The notes: generated by a model from the letters alone, not told the origin. A stretch of DNA of 11,681 bases from Thermoplasmata archaeon (GCA_021811925.1 JAKAPY010000041.1:1-11681), one strand, 5' to 3'. Counted from the stretch's first letter, positions 1 to 7,027 are shown. Made by a program: numbers and translations.

Positions 1-1938
1 GTGCGCACCGCATTCACACAATGCCCTGAACGTGGAAGAACCGCATTCCGGGCAGATGCGTGCATTCATCTCAAGCGTCAGATCCTTCTTCCTTGCGGCC
101 TCCGAAAAGAGCCTCTGCATGCCCCCGTCCTGTCCGAGGGGGAAAAGGGCGTGTGGTGCGGGTTTCATCTTTCTCTCCGCCGCCTTCTCCGGCCTGGCCA
201 TCCTGGCCCCTATCCTGGTGACCGCGCGCGGCATTATGCTTACGCCAGCAAGGCCGCTGACAGTTTCAAGGACGGTTGAGAACATGCCTGGCTGCCTGAC
301 CCTGTCTATCTTATTGCCGGTCACCGACATTCCAAGGCACAGGAGGAGCTGTGCCGACTGTTCATGCACCTCAATTCGTCCGTCCCTTACCTTGTGGAGC
401 ACACCAAGCCTCTCAAGGGTCGGCTTGCAGCCGGGCAGCGGGATGATGAGCACCCCGTTCTCAATGCTCCCGGACGAGGAGATGCAGTCAATCAGCTCGT
501 ATAATTCGCTCAAGGATATGTCGCTCCAGAACAGGTTGTATCTCGGATGGAGGGGTACCCCGTGTTCCAGTGAAATGCGCAGCGCTTCGGCAAGCGTCTG
601 CTTCTCCCAGTTTGCAGGCAATCTTTTGAGCTTCGTTCGAAGGAGTGCCCTGTGCCACTCAGTTGAGTAGCCCGCAGGCACAAGCGGGTGATTGTTTTCA
701 AGGAATTCGCCGTAGGGTATCAGTATCTCCCCCGCATCGATTATCTCGGTTATCTCCGGCAGCCTTGCTGTCGCCTCCTCCACTGTGTTGAGCTGGATGA
801 CTTCACCGTCCCTGAGGAGCACGATCGGGCCCTCTATCTCATCGCATGGAGTCACAGCCCCAGCTTTCCCCGGCCTCTCCAGCTTTATCTGCGTGCCTAT
901 TGCAATGAAACTGTCCATCACATACATCGTGGCCGGGTTCAGTGCCACGGCTGCAAGGCCGGTTGTCCTTCCCCTTCCGTATCTCAGGCGGAAGCCGCCG
1001 ACCCTCGAAGGATGGCAGAAGATTGGCCTCCCGGCCACCATGTCCTTGACATACTTCTCACTTGGAGTAATACGCTCCTCGTCGTCATCGGTCGAAACTG
1101 CCTTGGACGCGAGTTTCTCGAGGAAGCGCCAGCCGTCAAGTTTCAGCGTGCTGACGTGCTTCATCAGCTTGGAAGCCTTCTGGCACATGCCGTCGGCGAT
1201 TACGATGCAGGCTCCACCCCTCAGCCTGTTGGTCACTATCCTGGGAAGGTCCCTGTAACCGGATACCTCTTCGTCCTCCGTTCCCTCGCCGTCTATGCAT
1301 ATGGGGCAGTTGGTTACAATCAGCTCTATCTCTTCGGGCGCCGGTTCATACTGGAGATGCTGCTTCTGCCTGTAGAGCGGTATCTCCTCCTTGAAGCGCT
1401 CGATCTCCTGTTCGGTGGCCATGTATGCACCTATGCCCAGCTTCCTTCTGACAACATCGGCAATCAGGACGCTCAGCGCCTGCCCCGTCCCGCCTGCAGA
1501 TCTTATGGGGCCGGAAAAGAAAAGAGAAACATATTCACTGCCGTCATTGTTCTTTGAGAGTTTTACACCTGCTATTCCCTCGAGCGGTGCAACGAGTATG
1601 CCCTCGGTCAGTATGGCCAATCCCACCCTGATTGCCCTTTCGAGCACCTCGAGCTTGTTGTCCGCGTTCTCCGAGGCTATCTCGCCAGCGATGATAAGTG
1701 ACATCTCCTCCCTGTTGTATTTCTCGGACAGTTCCCTTATCCTGCCAGCAACCCCCTTCACACTGTATTCCGAGAGAAGTTCTTCCACCCTGGAGGCCAT
1801 GTCCTCTGCAAAAGGTATTTCCACTTCAATTTCCGGATCTATTCCCCTGCTCCTTGCCCGTCCGGCTATCGTGAAACAGTTGCTTGCCTCCGAAGAAAGC
1901 TTCGAGAAGTAATCACCCATCTGGGGTGAAGCAGCCAC
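1..1938 (-). CDS. polC: DNA polymerase II (PolD) large subunit DP2, partial (3' end outside window)
   Basis: Large, catalytic subunit of the archaeal replicative D-family polymerase, which works with the small exonuclease subunit DP1. About 646 N-terminal residues are visible; the family is usually well over 1000, so the gene continues past base 1. Seen on the minus strand: GPIRSAGGTGQ near residue 143, HPSRVGGFRLRYGRG near 310, GTQIKLERPGK near 345, PEKAAERKMKPAPHALFPLG near 580, and a CPEC...CEC zinc-finger start at the cut edge. These are signature blocks of DP2. The catalytic aspartates lie in the missing C-terminal half, so activity cannot be judged. No intein interrupts the visible part. 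The start is GTG at 1938, with GGTGG about 11 bases upstream; it gives an N-terminus of the length I recall for Pyrococcus DP2. ATG at 1920 is the alternative and lacks a ribosome site. A stop precedes GTG closely. Confidence 0.96.
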   Translation of the reverse strand, partial: MAASPQMGDYFSKLSSEASNCFTIAGRARSRGIDPEIEVEIPFAEDMASRVEELLSEYSVKGVAGRIRELSEKYNREEMSLIIAGEIASENADNKLEVLERAIRVGLAILTEGILVAPLEGIAGVKLSKNNDGSEYVSLFFSGPIRSAGGTGQALSVLIADVVRRKLGIGAYMATEQEIERFKEEIPLYRQKQHLQYEPAPEEIELIVTNCPICIDGEGTEDEEVSGYRDLPRIVTNRLRGGACIVIADGMCQKASKLMKHVSTLKLDGWRFLEKLASKAVSTDDDEERITPSEKYVKDMVAGRPIFCHPSRVGGFRLRYGRGRTTGLAAVALNPATMYVMDSFIAIGTQIKLERPGKAGAVTPCDEIEGPIVLLRDGEVIQLNTVEEATARLPEITEIIDAGEILIPYGEFLENNHPLVPAGYSTEWHRALLRTKLKRLPANWEKQTLAEALRISLEHGVPLHPRYNLFWSDISLSELYELIDCISSSGSIENGVLIIPLPGCKPTLERLGVLHKVRDGRIEVHEQSAQLLLCLGMSVTGNKIDRVRQPGMFSTVLETVSGLAGVSIMPRAVTRIGARMARPEKAAERKMKPAPHALFPLGQDGGMQRLFSEAARKKDLTLEMNARICPECGSSTFRALCECGAH

Positions 1939-1991
1939 TCTTGTCGTTCCCACCTATATCAGGCTCTCTCTACCAGTAGGATGACACGTAG

Positions 1992-2000
1992 ATTAATGTT
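1992..2000 (-). promoter_or_regulatory. Possible TATA-like element upstream of the PolD gene
   Basis: In the 95-bp gap between the zinc-ribbon gene and the polymerase gene, the minus strand reads AACATTAAT after an A-run. It lies about 55 bases upstream of the GTG start, so a transcript starting about 25 bases downstream would have a leader of roughly 30 bases that includes the GGTGG ribosome site. The same nonamer occurs before the prenyl synthase gene. This is weak evidence; the polymerase could equally be read from the upstream operon. Confidence 0.3.
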
Positions 2001-2033
2001 TTTTCCGATTGGTGGGGAATTGACTCTGGCAGA

Positions 2034-2858
2034 TCAGTCTTTTATGAATTCGCCGCAGGAGACGCAGACGACGGACCTCGCGCTCACCTCTGTGCCGCAT
2101 GCGCGGCACTTCACCAGCTGCTGCTCAAGTGTCAACTCGCTTTCCTGCTCATCCGGTTCGTCCAGCTCAATCTCTTGCCCGTGCTCCATGACCTTCTTCG
2201 GCCCGTCCCTGACAATTGGAGCAATCCGCGGCCTCACTTTTTCAGTCTCGATTGTCCTGACGGAACTCTTCTTTGACTTGATGTCCATGGCGTATCTGCC
2301 TGCTTCAGCGCTTTCCGCCGCCACCCTGTACATCTCATCGGTCCCGGCCTGCTGGGGGGCGGCTATCCTTCCCATGCCATTGTCCGGCTGCCTGCCCTTT
2401 GACTTTCCAAATCTGTTTTGGCTGTGCGTTATGACCTCGTTGTCAACGTCGGGTGGGGGCTGATGCATGACACCCGGCTGTCTCCCCTGAAGTCCAGCGC
2501 TTGCCCCCGGCGAAGGAATGTGGGCCTGTTCCAGCTCATGGTCATCATTCTCCGCCGGTGTGCGCGAAGGCCCGGCCAGGTCCTCCCTGTCGCTCTCGGC
2601 CGGGGCGCGCCCGTCTGGTTCGGCGCTTACATTGCCACTCGATTCCTGTCTTTTAGCCTGAAGACCGATCTTCTGCATAATTTCGAGGGCATTGTCATAT
2701 TCGGTTGCAAGCAAATCTATTTCCCTCTTAAGCTTGCTTGCTAACTGGCTTATCTCTTCCCGGTCTTTCAGGTCATCACCCTGGGTGTGGTACCGTTTGA
2801 TAAAGCCGTCCGAACAGTACAAAATGCTTATCCAGAGGTTTCTCTTTTTGATAGCCAA
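2034..2858 (-). CDS. Coiled-coil protein with C-terminal zinc ribbon, function unknown
   Basis: I do not recognise a named family. Three parts can be seen. Residues about 30-70 are heptad-like and charged, probably a helical coiled coil. Residues about 70-235 are rich in Pro, Glu, Asp, Arg, Gly and Gln and look disordered. The last 25 residues form a zinc ribbon, C-x2-C-x10-C-x2-C, ending GEFIKD. There is no signal peptide or membrane segment. The gene overlaps the end of the GTPase gene by 31 bases if TTG at 2858 is used. TTG at 2822, five bases after the GTPase stop, is equally possible; neither has a strong ribosome site and no ATG precedes the coiled coil. Co-transcription with the GTPase is very likely and suggests a partner or adaptor role, but that is inference. 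Confidence 0.8.
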   Translation of the reverse strand: MAIKKRNLWISILYCSDGFIKRYHTQGDDLKDREEISQLASKLKREIDLLATEYDNALEIMQKIGLQAKRQESSGNVSAEPDGRAPAESDREDLAGPSRTPAENDDHELEQAHIPSPGASAGLQGRQPGVMHQPPPDVDNEVITHSQNRFGKSKGRQPDNGMGRIAAPQQAGTDEMYRVAAESAEAGRYAMDIKSKKSSVRTIETEKVRPRIAPIVRDGPKKVMEHGQEIELDEPDEQESELTLEQQLVKCRACGTEVSARSVVCVSCGEFIKD

Positions 2859-3814
2859 GACTCGATTCCCGTTTTCTTTCCAACCAGCAGCGCGTCAAGC
2901 GCACTCAGCAGTTCCTCCACACCCTCCCCGGTAACAGAAGAGACGGCCAGGCCATTTTCCGGCCGCTTAACATCAGACTTACTGTAGACGAGCAGAGGAT
3001 GCTCCGGTGAAAACTCGCTTATTATCCTGTGGAAGAGTTCGGTCTGCTGCTCTACGCTGTAACCGCATGTTTCCGACGCATCCACAAGATACAGCAGGAC
3101 GTCCGCCAGGTGCCTGACGGCGGCGATCGCCTTTCTCTCGTACACATTACGAGTTTCGAATGCCCGTTCCGTCAGTCCCGGGCAGTCGACAAACTGCACC
3201 TTCTTCCACCCCACCATCCTGTGTCCAACAATCAGGGTGGTGGTCGTGAAGGGATAAGATTCGACCCTTGTCCTGGCGTTTGAAAGCCTGGATATGAGCA
3301 TGCTCTTGCCCACGTTCGGATAGCCTGCAATTACAACGCTGTTCCCTGCCTGCAGATCGGGCACCTCCCTGAGCTTCACCGAGGCCATCTGCAGGAACTC
3401 TATATCCTCGCCAGCCGCATGTATTATCGAAGAGACCCTGCCGTAGGCCGAATCCCTCAGCTGATGTATTCTCGAAACTGAAGCGCTTTTTGCGATATCC
3501 CTTGCGATCCTGTTAGTAATTGTCACAATCATGTTCTTTGTGCCGTGGACCTTCCCGATGCTCAGCTTGAGCTTGTCCGCACCCACGAGCAGATCGGCTA
3601 TCTCCCATTCGAACTTGTTCTTCTCGAATGAAGGGAAGCCAGTGATGTAGGATGAGAATTCCCTGTCTGCCGCGCCCGAAATGGCATGCAGCTTCCTTAT
3701 GCTCCTGGCCTTTATCTTCGCGACAGGGTCCTTGCCGCCTGCCTGCGTCCTCGAGGCCGCCTTGAACAGCATGTCGATGATATCGTCCGGGCTCTGCACA
3801 TGGGGGAGTTTCAT
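2828..3814 (-). CDS. NOG1-family GTPase (Obg-like), probable ribosome-assembly factor
   Basis: A 328-residue protein, the usual length for archaeal NOG1 homologues. The N-terminal ~150 residues match the NOG1 helical domain (start MKLPHVQSPDDIIDMLFKAASR, in family style). The G domain follows: P-loop GYPNVGKS at 164-171, switch FTTTT at 189-193, DCPG at 210-213, a fourth motif SKSD at 278-281 where most relatives have NKxD, and SSVTG at 292-296. NOG1 proteins act in large-subunit ribosome biogenesis in eukaryotes; the archaeal role is assumed by homology. The ATG at 3814 was chosen because GGAAG lies just upstream and the family N-terminus begins there; the longer open frame to 4105 runs antisense through the Nudix gene and is not supported. 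It is followed directly by the zinc-ribbon gene. A TATA-like AAAAATAC lies about 55-60 bases upstream. Confidence 0.92.
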   Translation of the reverse strand: MKLPHVQSPDDIIDMLFKAASRTQAGGKDPVAKIKARSIRKLHAISGAADREFSSYITGFPSFEKNKFEWEIADLLVGADKLKLSIGKVHGTKNMIVTITNRIARDIAKSASVSRIHQLRDSAYGRVSSIIHAAGEDIEFLQMASVKLREVPDLQAGNSVVIAGYPNVGKSMLISRLSNARTRVESYPFTTTTLIVGHRMVGWKKVQFVDCPGLTERAFETRNVYERKAIAAVRHLADVLLYLVDASETCGYSVEQQTELFHRIISEFSPEHPLLVYSKSDVKRPENGLAVSSVTGEGVEELLSALDALLVGKKTGIESWLSKRETSG

Positions 3815-3845
3815 TTCTCTTCCTGCTGTACCTTGAGCTGTTGGG

Positions 3846-3878
3846 GTTGATAAAAGTGCCGAAGAAAGTATTTTTGCC
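3846..3878. promoter_or_regulatory. Divergent promoter region between the GTPase and Nudix genes
   Basis: The 84-bp gap between two divergent starts holds the AT-rich stretches TTGATAAAAG (3848-3857) and AAGTATTTTTG (3867-3877). Read rightward, the second lies 22-32 bases before the Nudix ATG, the distance expected for a leaderless archaeal transcript. Read leftward as AAAAATAC, it would give the GTPase gene a leader of about 30 bases carrying GGAAG. The elements are degenerate, so the assignment is tentative. Confidence 0.35.
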
Positions 3879-3898
3879 ATTTGGTGCATCTGCAGGCA

Positions 3899-4597
3899 AT
3901 GAACTTGTACCCAGACAACGACAGGTTTTCGCTTGAGCCCAGCTTCGATCTGATGTATGATGGAAAAAGGCTGATGAGCGAGGCCGAACTGCTGGCAGTC
4001 AAGAGATACCTTGCGGGTGAAGATGTGTCCCAATCCCAGCTCTCGGCAATCAACTCGAGGTTCAGGGCTGTCACAGGGGTGCCAGCACTGGCGGAGGATG
4101 CTCATTCAGTCACATCCGAGTGCAGGAATGCAATTTCCATTTTCGAAATCAAGGTGCATCTTTCAAGGGAACAGCTGGTGCACAGATGGAAAAGCCCCAG
4201 CGTCGCAGCGGACTCCATCGTTTTTGAGAATGGCAGGGTGCTTGTGGTAAGAAGGAAAAAGGATCCGTACAAGGATTATTTTGCACTTCCAGGTGGCATA
4301 CTTGACGATGATGAAACGCTCGAGGAATGTGCCGTGAGGGAGCTCCGTGAGGAGACCGGGCTCAGGGGGGAGGTGGTCGGCCTGCTTGACGTTTTCTCGG
4401 ACCCGAAGAGGGACCCGAGGGTCAGGATGGTTTCAGCTGTATTCGTTGTGCGTTCAACCGGGGGGAAACTCGAGGCGGGAGACGATGCATCGGATGCGGC
4501 ATTCGTCGCCATCGGCAGCCTTCCCCATCTCGCATACGACCACGACAGGGCGATACGGGAGTTCAGGGATTCGGTTTACTTCAAAGGGCGGGAGTGA
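3899..4597 (+). CDS. Nudix hydrolase with unassigned N-terminal region
   Basis: A 232-residue protein. The C-terminal half is a Nudix domain: a strand containing GRVLVVRRKKDP, then a complete Nudix box at about 133-155, G-x5-E-x7-REL-x-EETGL, preceded by FALPGG. All metal-binding glutamates are present, so it should cleave a nucleoside diphosphate linked to another group; the spacing is compatible with ADP-ribose or NADH pyrophosphatases but the substrate cannot be read from sequence. The first ~105 residues form an acidic, mostly helical-looking region that I cannot assign. The start is ATG at 3899; TTG at 3881 in the same frame would add six residues. No ribosome site is seen, consistent with leaderless translation. 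The end overlaps by 17 bases the end of the convergent zinc-ribbon operon. Confidence 0.88.
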   Translation: MNLYPDNDRFSLEPSFDLMYDGKRLMSEAELLAVKRYLAGEDVSQSQLSAINSRFRAVTGVPALAEDAHSVTSECRNAISIFEIKVHLSREQLVHRWKSPSVAADSIVFENGRVLVVRRKKDPYKDYFALPGGILDDDETLEECAVRELREETGLRGEVVGLLDVFSDPKRDPRVRMVSAVFVVRSTGGKLEAGDDASDAAFVAIGSLPHLAYDHDRAIREFRDSVYFKGRE

Positions 4598-5150
4598 GTT
4601 CCTCTTCCGATCTGTAGTAAGGCAGGAAAACCAGTTTCTCATGCGCAGGATCAACCGAGAAACCGCCAGCAACATCGTCGTCTCTCCCCTGGGAAGTCTC
4701 CGCGGCCAGGAAATAGAACTGTACTTCCGGCCTTGCGCTCGCGCTGCTCTTCACGCAATTGAGGTGGACCGTATCGTTGAATGAGAATGTCGTCGAGTAG
4801 GATGGATTGACAGCTGTCATGTAAGCTCCTGTTTCGAGAGCTTCCTTCGGTCCCAGGTCTGCGGCAGGGATGTATACGAATATTTTTCCTTCACTGCCTT
4901 CCTTGATGAAATTTTTCACATTCTTGTGCTTGTCTGAGTCAAGCGAAGGGACCTTGAAATTGCAGAAGAAGCGCCAGAAGGGGACGTATACCCTCTCTCC
5001 GACCCTGACATTGCCGAATTTCGCTATCTCAACATCCACATTTGACTTTTCACCCGGCTCATGCAGTGATTTGCAGTTCGGGCAGTATGCCAGAACTTCA
5101 TTCTTCTCCATCTTCGTGTTTCGTCCGCATCTTGGGCACTTTTCGGCCAT
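4581..5150 (-). CDS. Soluble zinc-ribbon protein, third member of a paralogous trio
   Basis: A 189-residue protein that I cannot name. Cysteines at 5, 8, 23 and 26 form a zinc ribbon with the spacing C-x2-C-x14-C-x2-C, the same as in the two upstream genes. Residues 50-60 read GERVYVPFWRF, aligning by eye with VYLPVWKL in the preceding protein. The protein ends shortly after VFLPYYR (174-180), the point where its relatives continue into a DGxxG strand and a membrane hairpin; here both are absent, so it is probably cytoplasmic. ATG at 5150 lies 5 bases after the previous stop. The last 17 bases overlap the convergent Nudix gene. Shared architecture and tight spacing suggest it works with the two membrane proteins, perhaps as a detachable subunit; this is inference. 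Confidence 0.82.
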   Translation of the reverse strand: MAEKCPRCGRNTKMEKNEVLAYCPNCKSLHEPGEKSNVDVEIAKFGNVRVGERVYVPFWRFFCNFKVPSLDSDKHKNVKNFIKEGSEGKIFVYIPAADLGPKEALETGAYMTAVNPSYSTTFSFNDTVHLNCVKSSASARPEVQFYFLAAETSQGRDDDVAGGFSVDPAHEKLVFLPYYRSEEELTPAL

Positions 5151-5155
5151 CGGGT

Positions 5156-6052
5156 TCAGGCGCTCACTCTCCTGGTCTTCGGCTTTGGGGCGAGCCTTGA
5201 GCTTCTGAGAGCCAATCTCAGCAGGTTTGCAATGATGAACAGGGCCGCGCCAGTTGTGCAGAGTCCAAACTCAAGCCCGTGGAATCCTTCGACGAAGGAG
5301 AGTGCGATGCCGGCTGAGAGCATTGAGCCGCTGACTGTGGCCAGCGCCACCTCGGAAACAAGCTTCTCATCTCCCACAGGTATGTCCACCACATTCATCG
5401 ACTGACCCGTCACTCCGTCGATTGTCAGTGAATGCTCGCCGTTCCGTGTCCTGAACCTCACTATCCATGCAGGGTAGAGTGCCAGTATCGGTTCTTCGAA
5501 GCTGACCGACAATGTCCTGCCAGCCTCAGGCACATTACCAATGGATGAAACTTCGACTGCCATTATCTCCTCCGCCTCTTTCTTCAGTGCGGCCGGGGAT
5601 ATCTTGACATGCACCATTGGGAACTCACTCTCGGGCGAAATGCGGGCGTCGGAGCCGCTTATCTCTTTGGGAGTTCCGATGGAGGCGGTGTTTTCATAGG
5701 CCGGCAGCCTTACCTCCTTCTTCAAGTTGAGCGGAAGCAGTTCACCTTCGGATGACCTGAACCATCCTGCGGCGCGGCATGTGAGCTTCCACACAGGCAG
5801 ATAGACCGGGAACGTTTCAATGATTTCAAGCTTGTTTCTCCTGGATTTGCCGAGCTTGGGCCCAACTATCTCCATCGCCCTCTGCCTCGCATCATTCATC
5901 ATCAGTTCGCTTGTGTAAGTAAGCAGCCAGGCACCAGAACTGTCACGAGGCAACCTGTGGGCCGTCCCGCACGAGGGACAGGCGGCAACAGGGGAGAATT
6001 CCTCAAATACCACGGGTGAGCCGCACTCCATGCATCCGCTTTTTGCTATCAA
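5156..6052 (-). CDS. Membrane-anchored zinc-ribbon protein, second member of the trio
   Basis: A 298-residue protein of unknown function. A zinc ribbon with cysteines at 7, 10, 25 and 28 is followed by a basic helical segment (~45-75), a first aromatic/proline motif FPVYLPVWKL at 81-90, a central region with SPAALKKEAEEIMAVEV (152-168), and a second motif ALYPAWIVRF followed by LTIDGVTGQ (191-217) that resembles the beta hairpin of PepSY-like domains. Two hydrophobic segments follow at about 235-254 and 261-282, then a basic tail. There is no N-terminal signal, so both ends probably face the cytoplasm. The start is TTG at 6052, overlapping the upstream stop as TTGA, with a perfect GGAGG seven bases ahead; translational coupling to the first gene is likely. 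The next gene begins 5 bases after its stop. Confidence 0.85.
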   Translation of the reverse strand: MIAKSGCMECGSPVVFEEFSPVAACPSCGTAHRLPRDSSGAWLLTYTSELMMNDARQRAMEIVGPKLGKSRRNKLEIIETFPVYLPVWKLTCRAAGWFRSSEGELLPLNLKKEVRLPAYENTASIGTPKEISGSDARISPESEFPMVHVKISPAALKKEAEEIMAVEVSSIGNVPEAGRTLSVSFEEPILALYPAWIVRFRTRNGEHSLTIDGVTGQSMNVVDIPVGDEKLVSEVALATVSGSMLSAGIALSFVEGFHGLEFGLCTTGAALFIIANLLRLALRSSRLAPKPKTRRVSA

Positions 6053-6792
6053 CTCAGTTCCTCCTTCTTTCGTCTTGCAATGTGGACTGTGAACCCCGCA
6101 GTGACTATGACCGCCGCAAGTGCCAGCATCCAGCTCACGTAGGCAAGCGCTCCCTCAAGTCCCAGGGCAACGAATGCGGCTGCAGCAAGGGGCATGCCGC
6201 TCTTCCGCTCAATCTCTACGCTCAGATCGCCCGACACCCGGCCGGAGTAGCCGTCGACGGTGACGGTGTTTAGCCTGCCGTGGTAGACATACTGGGTGCA
6301 CCAGAAGGGATAGTAACACATCGTCCTTGTTGAAGGGTCGATGGAGAGCAGCTGCCTGTATGCCGAAGGGCCAAGGGTCGGCTTGATCAGTTCGGACTGA
6401 TCGGCTGCTGTGACAAGAAGAGGCTGAGCATCCACGCCATCCATTTCTATGTTCCTTACTCCCGGTTCGGCTACCGCAACAGCGCTTCCGACCACACCGC
6501 TCCTTTCCCCGTTTCTGGCCCTTCCATAAACGAAGACAGGGTAGTATTTTCTTGTCATTTTGGCGAGTTCAATGTTCTTGGAAAATTCCCGACCGCCCTT
6601 GACTCCCGAAGCCCACTCCATTATTCTTGCAGTGGCCTCCTGCTCATTCAGCCTGCAGGCTGCAACGAGCGGTATGTACGACCCGAACTCATCACAGTAG
6701 AATGCGGTTCCACACCTTGCGCATATCACAGGCAACGAGGCAACTTTTTCAAGATATGGCCCGGAGCACGAGGGGCACCTGACACCACTCAC
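6049..6792 (-). CDS. Membrane-anchored zinc-ribbon protein, first member of the trio
   Basis: A 247-residue protein, function unknown. The order of parts mirrors the next gene: zinc ribbon with cysteines at 6, 9, 24 and 27; a charged helical segment (~50-80); a first motif KYYPVFVYGRA at 82-92; a segment around PTLGPSAYRQLLSID (138-152); a second motif CYYPFWCTQYVY at 159-170 followed by TVDGYSGRVSGDL; then two hydrophobic helices at about 200-220 and 221-238 and a basic tail RRKKEE. A PepSY-like beta unit for the YPFW...VDGxSG part is inference from the pattern. GTG at 6792 is taken as start because GGTGGTG lies about 6 bases upstream. It is the first gene of the operon, driven from the divergent region at 6793-7027. 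Both termini are predicted to be cytoplasmic. Confidence 0.85.
   Translation of the reverse strand: MSGVRCPSCSGPYLEKVASLPVICARCGTAFYCDEFGSYIPLVAACRLNEQEATARIMEWASGVKGGREFSKNIELAKMTRKYYPVFVYGRARNGERSGVVGSAVAVAEPGVRNIEMDGVDAQPLLVTAADQSELIKPTLGPSAYRQLLSIDPSTRTMCYYPFWCTQYVYHGRLNTVTVDGYSGRVSGDLSVEIERKSGMPLAAAAFVALGLEGALAYVSWMLALAAVIVTAGFTVHIARRKKEELS
6060..6064 (-). promoter_or_regulatory. GGAGG ribosome binding site inside the upstream gene
   Basis: A perfect GGAGG in the last codons of the first trio gene, seven bases before TTG at 6052. It decides this TTG start and indicates stop-start coupling (TTGA overlap) between the first two trio genes. Confidence 0.8.
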
Positions 6793-6864
6793 GGGGCACC
6801 ACCGCTCGTCCGTGAAATGGAACAGTAATCAATTGAATGCAGCATGATCCCATCCGTCTGACAC

Positions 6865-6890
6865 ATCGTCATACGATTATATTTAAATTT
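6865..6890. promoter_or_regulatory. TATA-like box with adjacent inverted repeat
   Basis: TATATTTAAATTT at 6878-6890 is the most TATA-like stretch in the window and reads similarly on both strands. Leftward it would place a start near 6855 and give the zinc-ribbon operon a leader of about 60 bases. Rightward it would give the oxidoreductase a leader of about 115 bases. ATCGT-CAT-ACGAT (6865-6877) abuts it: a perfect 5-bp inverted repeat sitting where a repressor would block initiation on the left or overlap the BRE on the right. Function is inferred from position only. Confidence 0.45.
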
Positions 6891-7014
6891 CCTCGGCAGA
6901 TATCACACCCGGTTTTCAACCATGCATAGCTCTTCATGGTCGCAGCGGCTGTCTGCGGTTAAGAGATTGACAGTAACCGTTATCCTCTTGATACCATGAT
7001 CCATCAAATCCGTA

Positions 7015-7020
7015 GAGGTG
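7015..7020 (+). promoter_or_regulatory. Ribosome binding site GAGGTG for the oxidoreductase
   Basis: GAGGTG lies seven bases before TTG at 7028 and decides that start, since the first in-frame ATG is far inside the conserved fold. Confidence 0.75.
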
Positions 7021-7027
7021 TTATCGG

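Larger units (their letters stand above)
6793..7027. other. Divergent intergenic region with promoters and a long leader
   Basis: This 235-bp gap separates the minus-strand zinc-ribbon operon from the plus-strand oxidoreductase gene. It holds an AT-rich core at 6878-6890, an inverted repeat next to it, the palindrome TCAATTGA at 6829-6836, a 25-codon open frame with ATG at 6922 ending at 6999, two short overlapping hairpins (6941-6957 and 6956-6979), and the ribosome site GAGGTG at 7015-7020. No RNA gene or longer protein gene is visible. Confidence 0.6.

Noticed and set aside
688..1557. 289-codon plus-strand open frame
   Set aside because: It is antisense to the clear PolD large-subunit gene, whose minus-strand translation carries several family signatures; the plus-strand product has no recognisable feature.
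1..1938. Intein in the polymerase large subunit
   Set aside because: Archaeal PolD genes often hold inteins, but the visible half is continuous; known insertion sites lie in the missing C-terminal part.
2418..2744. 108-codon plus-strand open frame within the zinc-ribbon gene
   Set aside because: It is a shadow of the Pro/Arg/Glu-rich linker on the other strand; no start signal or family resemblance.
3815..4105. N-terminal extension of the GTPase frame
   Set aside because: It lies antisense to the Nudix gene, and the NOG1 family N-terminus begins at the ATG at 3814, which has a ribosome site.
4581..4597. 17-base convergent overlap as a sign of frameshift
   Set aside because: Both stops are in frame with well-supported proteins; short tail-to-tail overlaps are ordinary in compact archaeal genomes.
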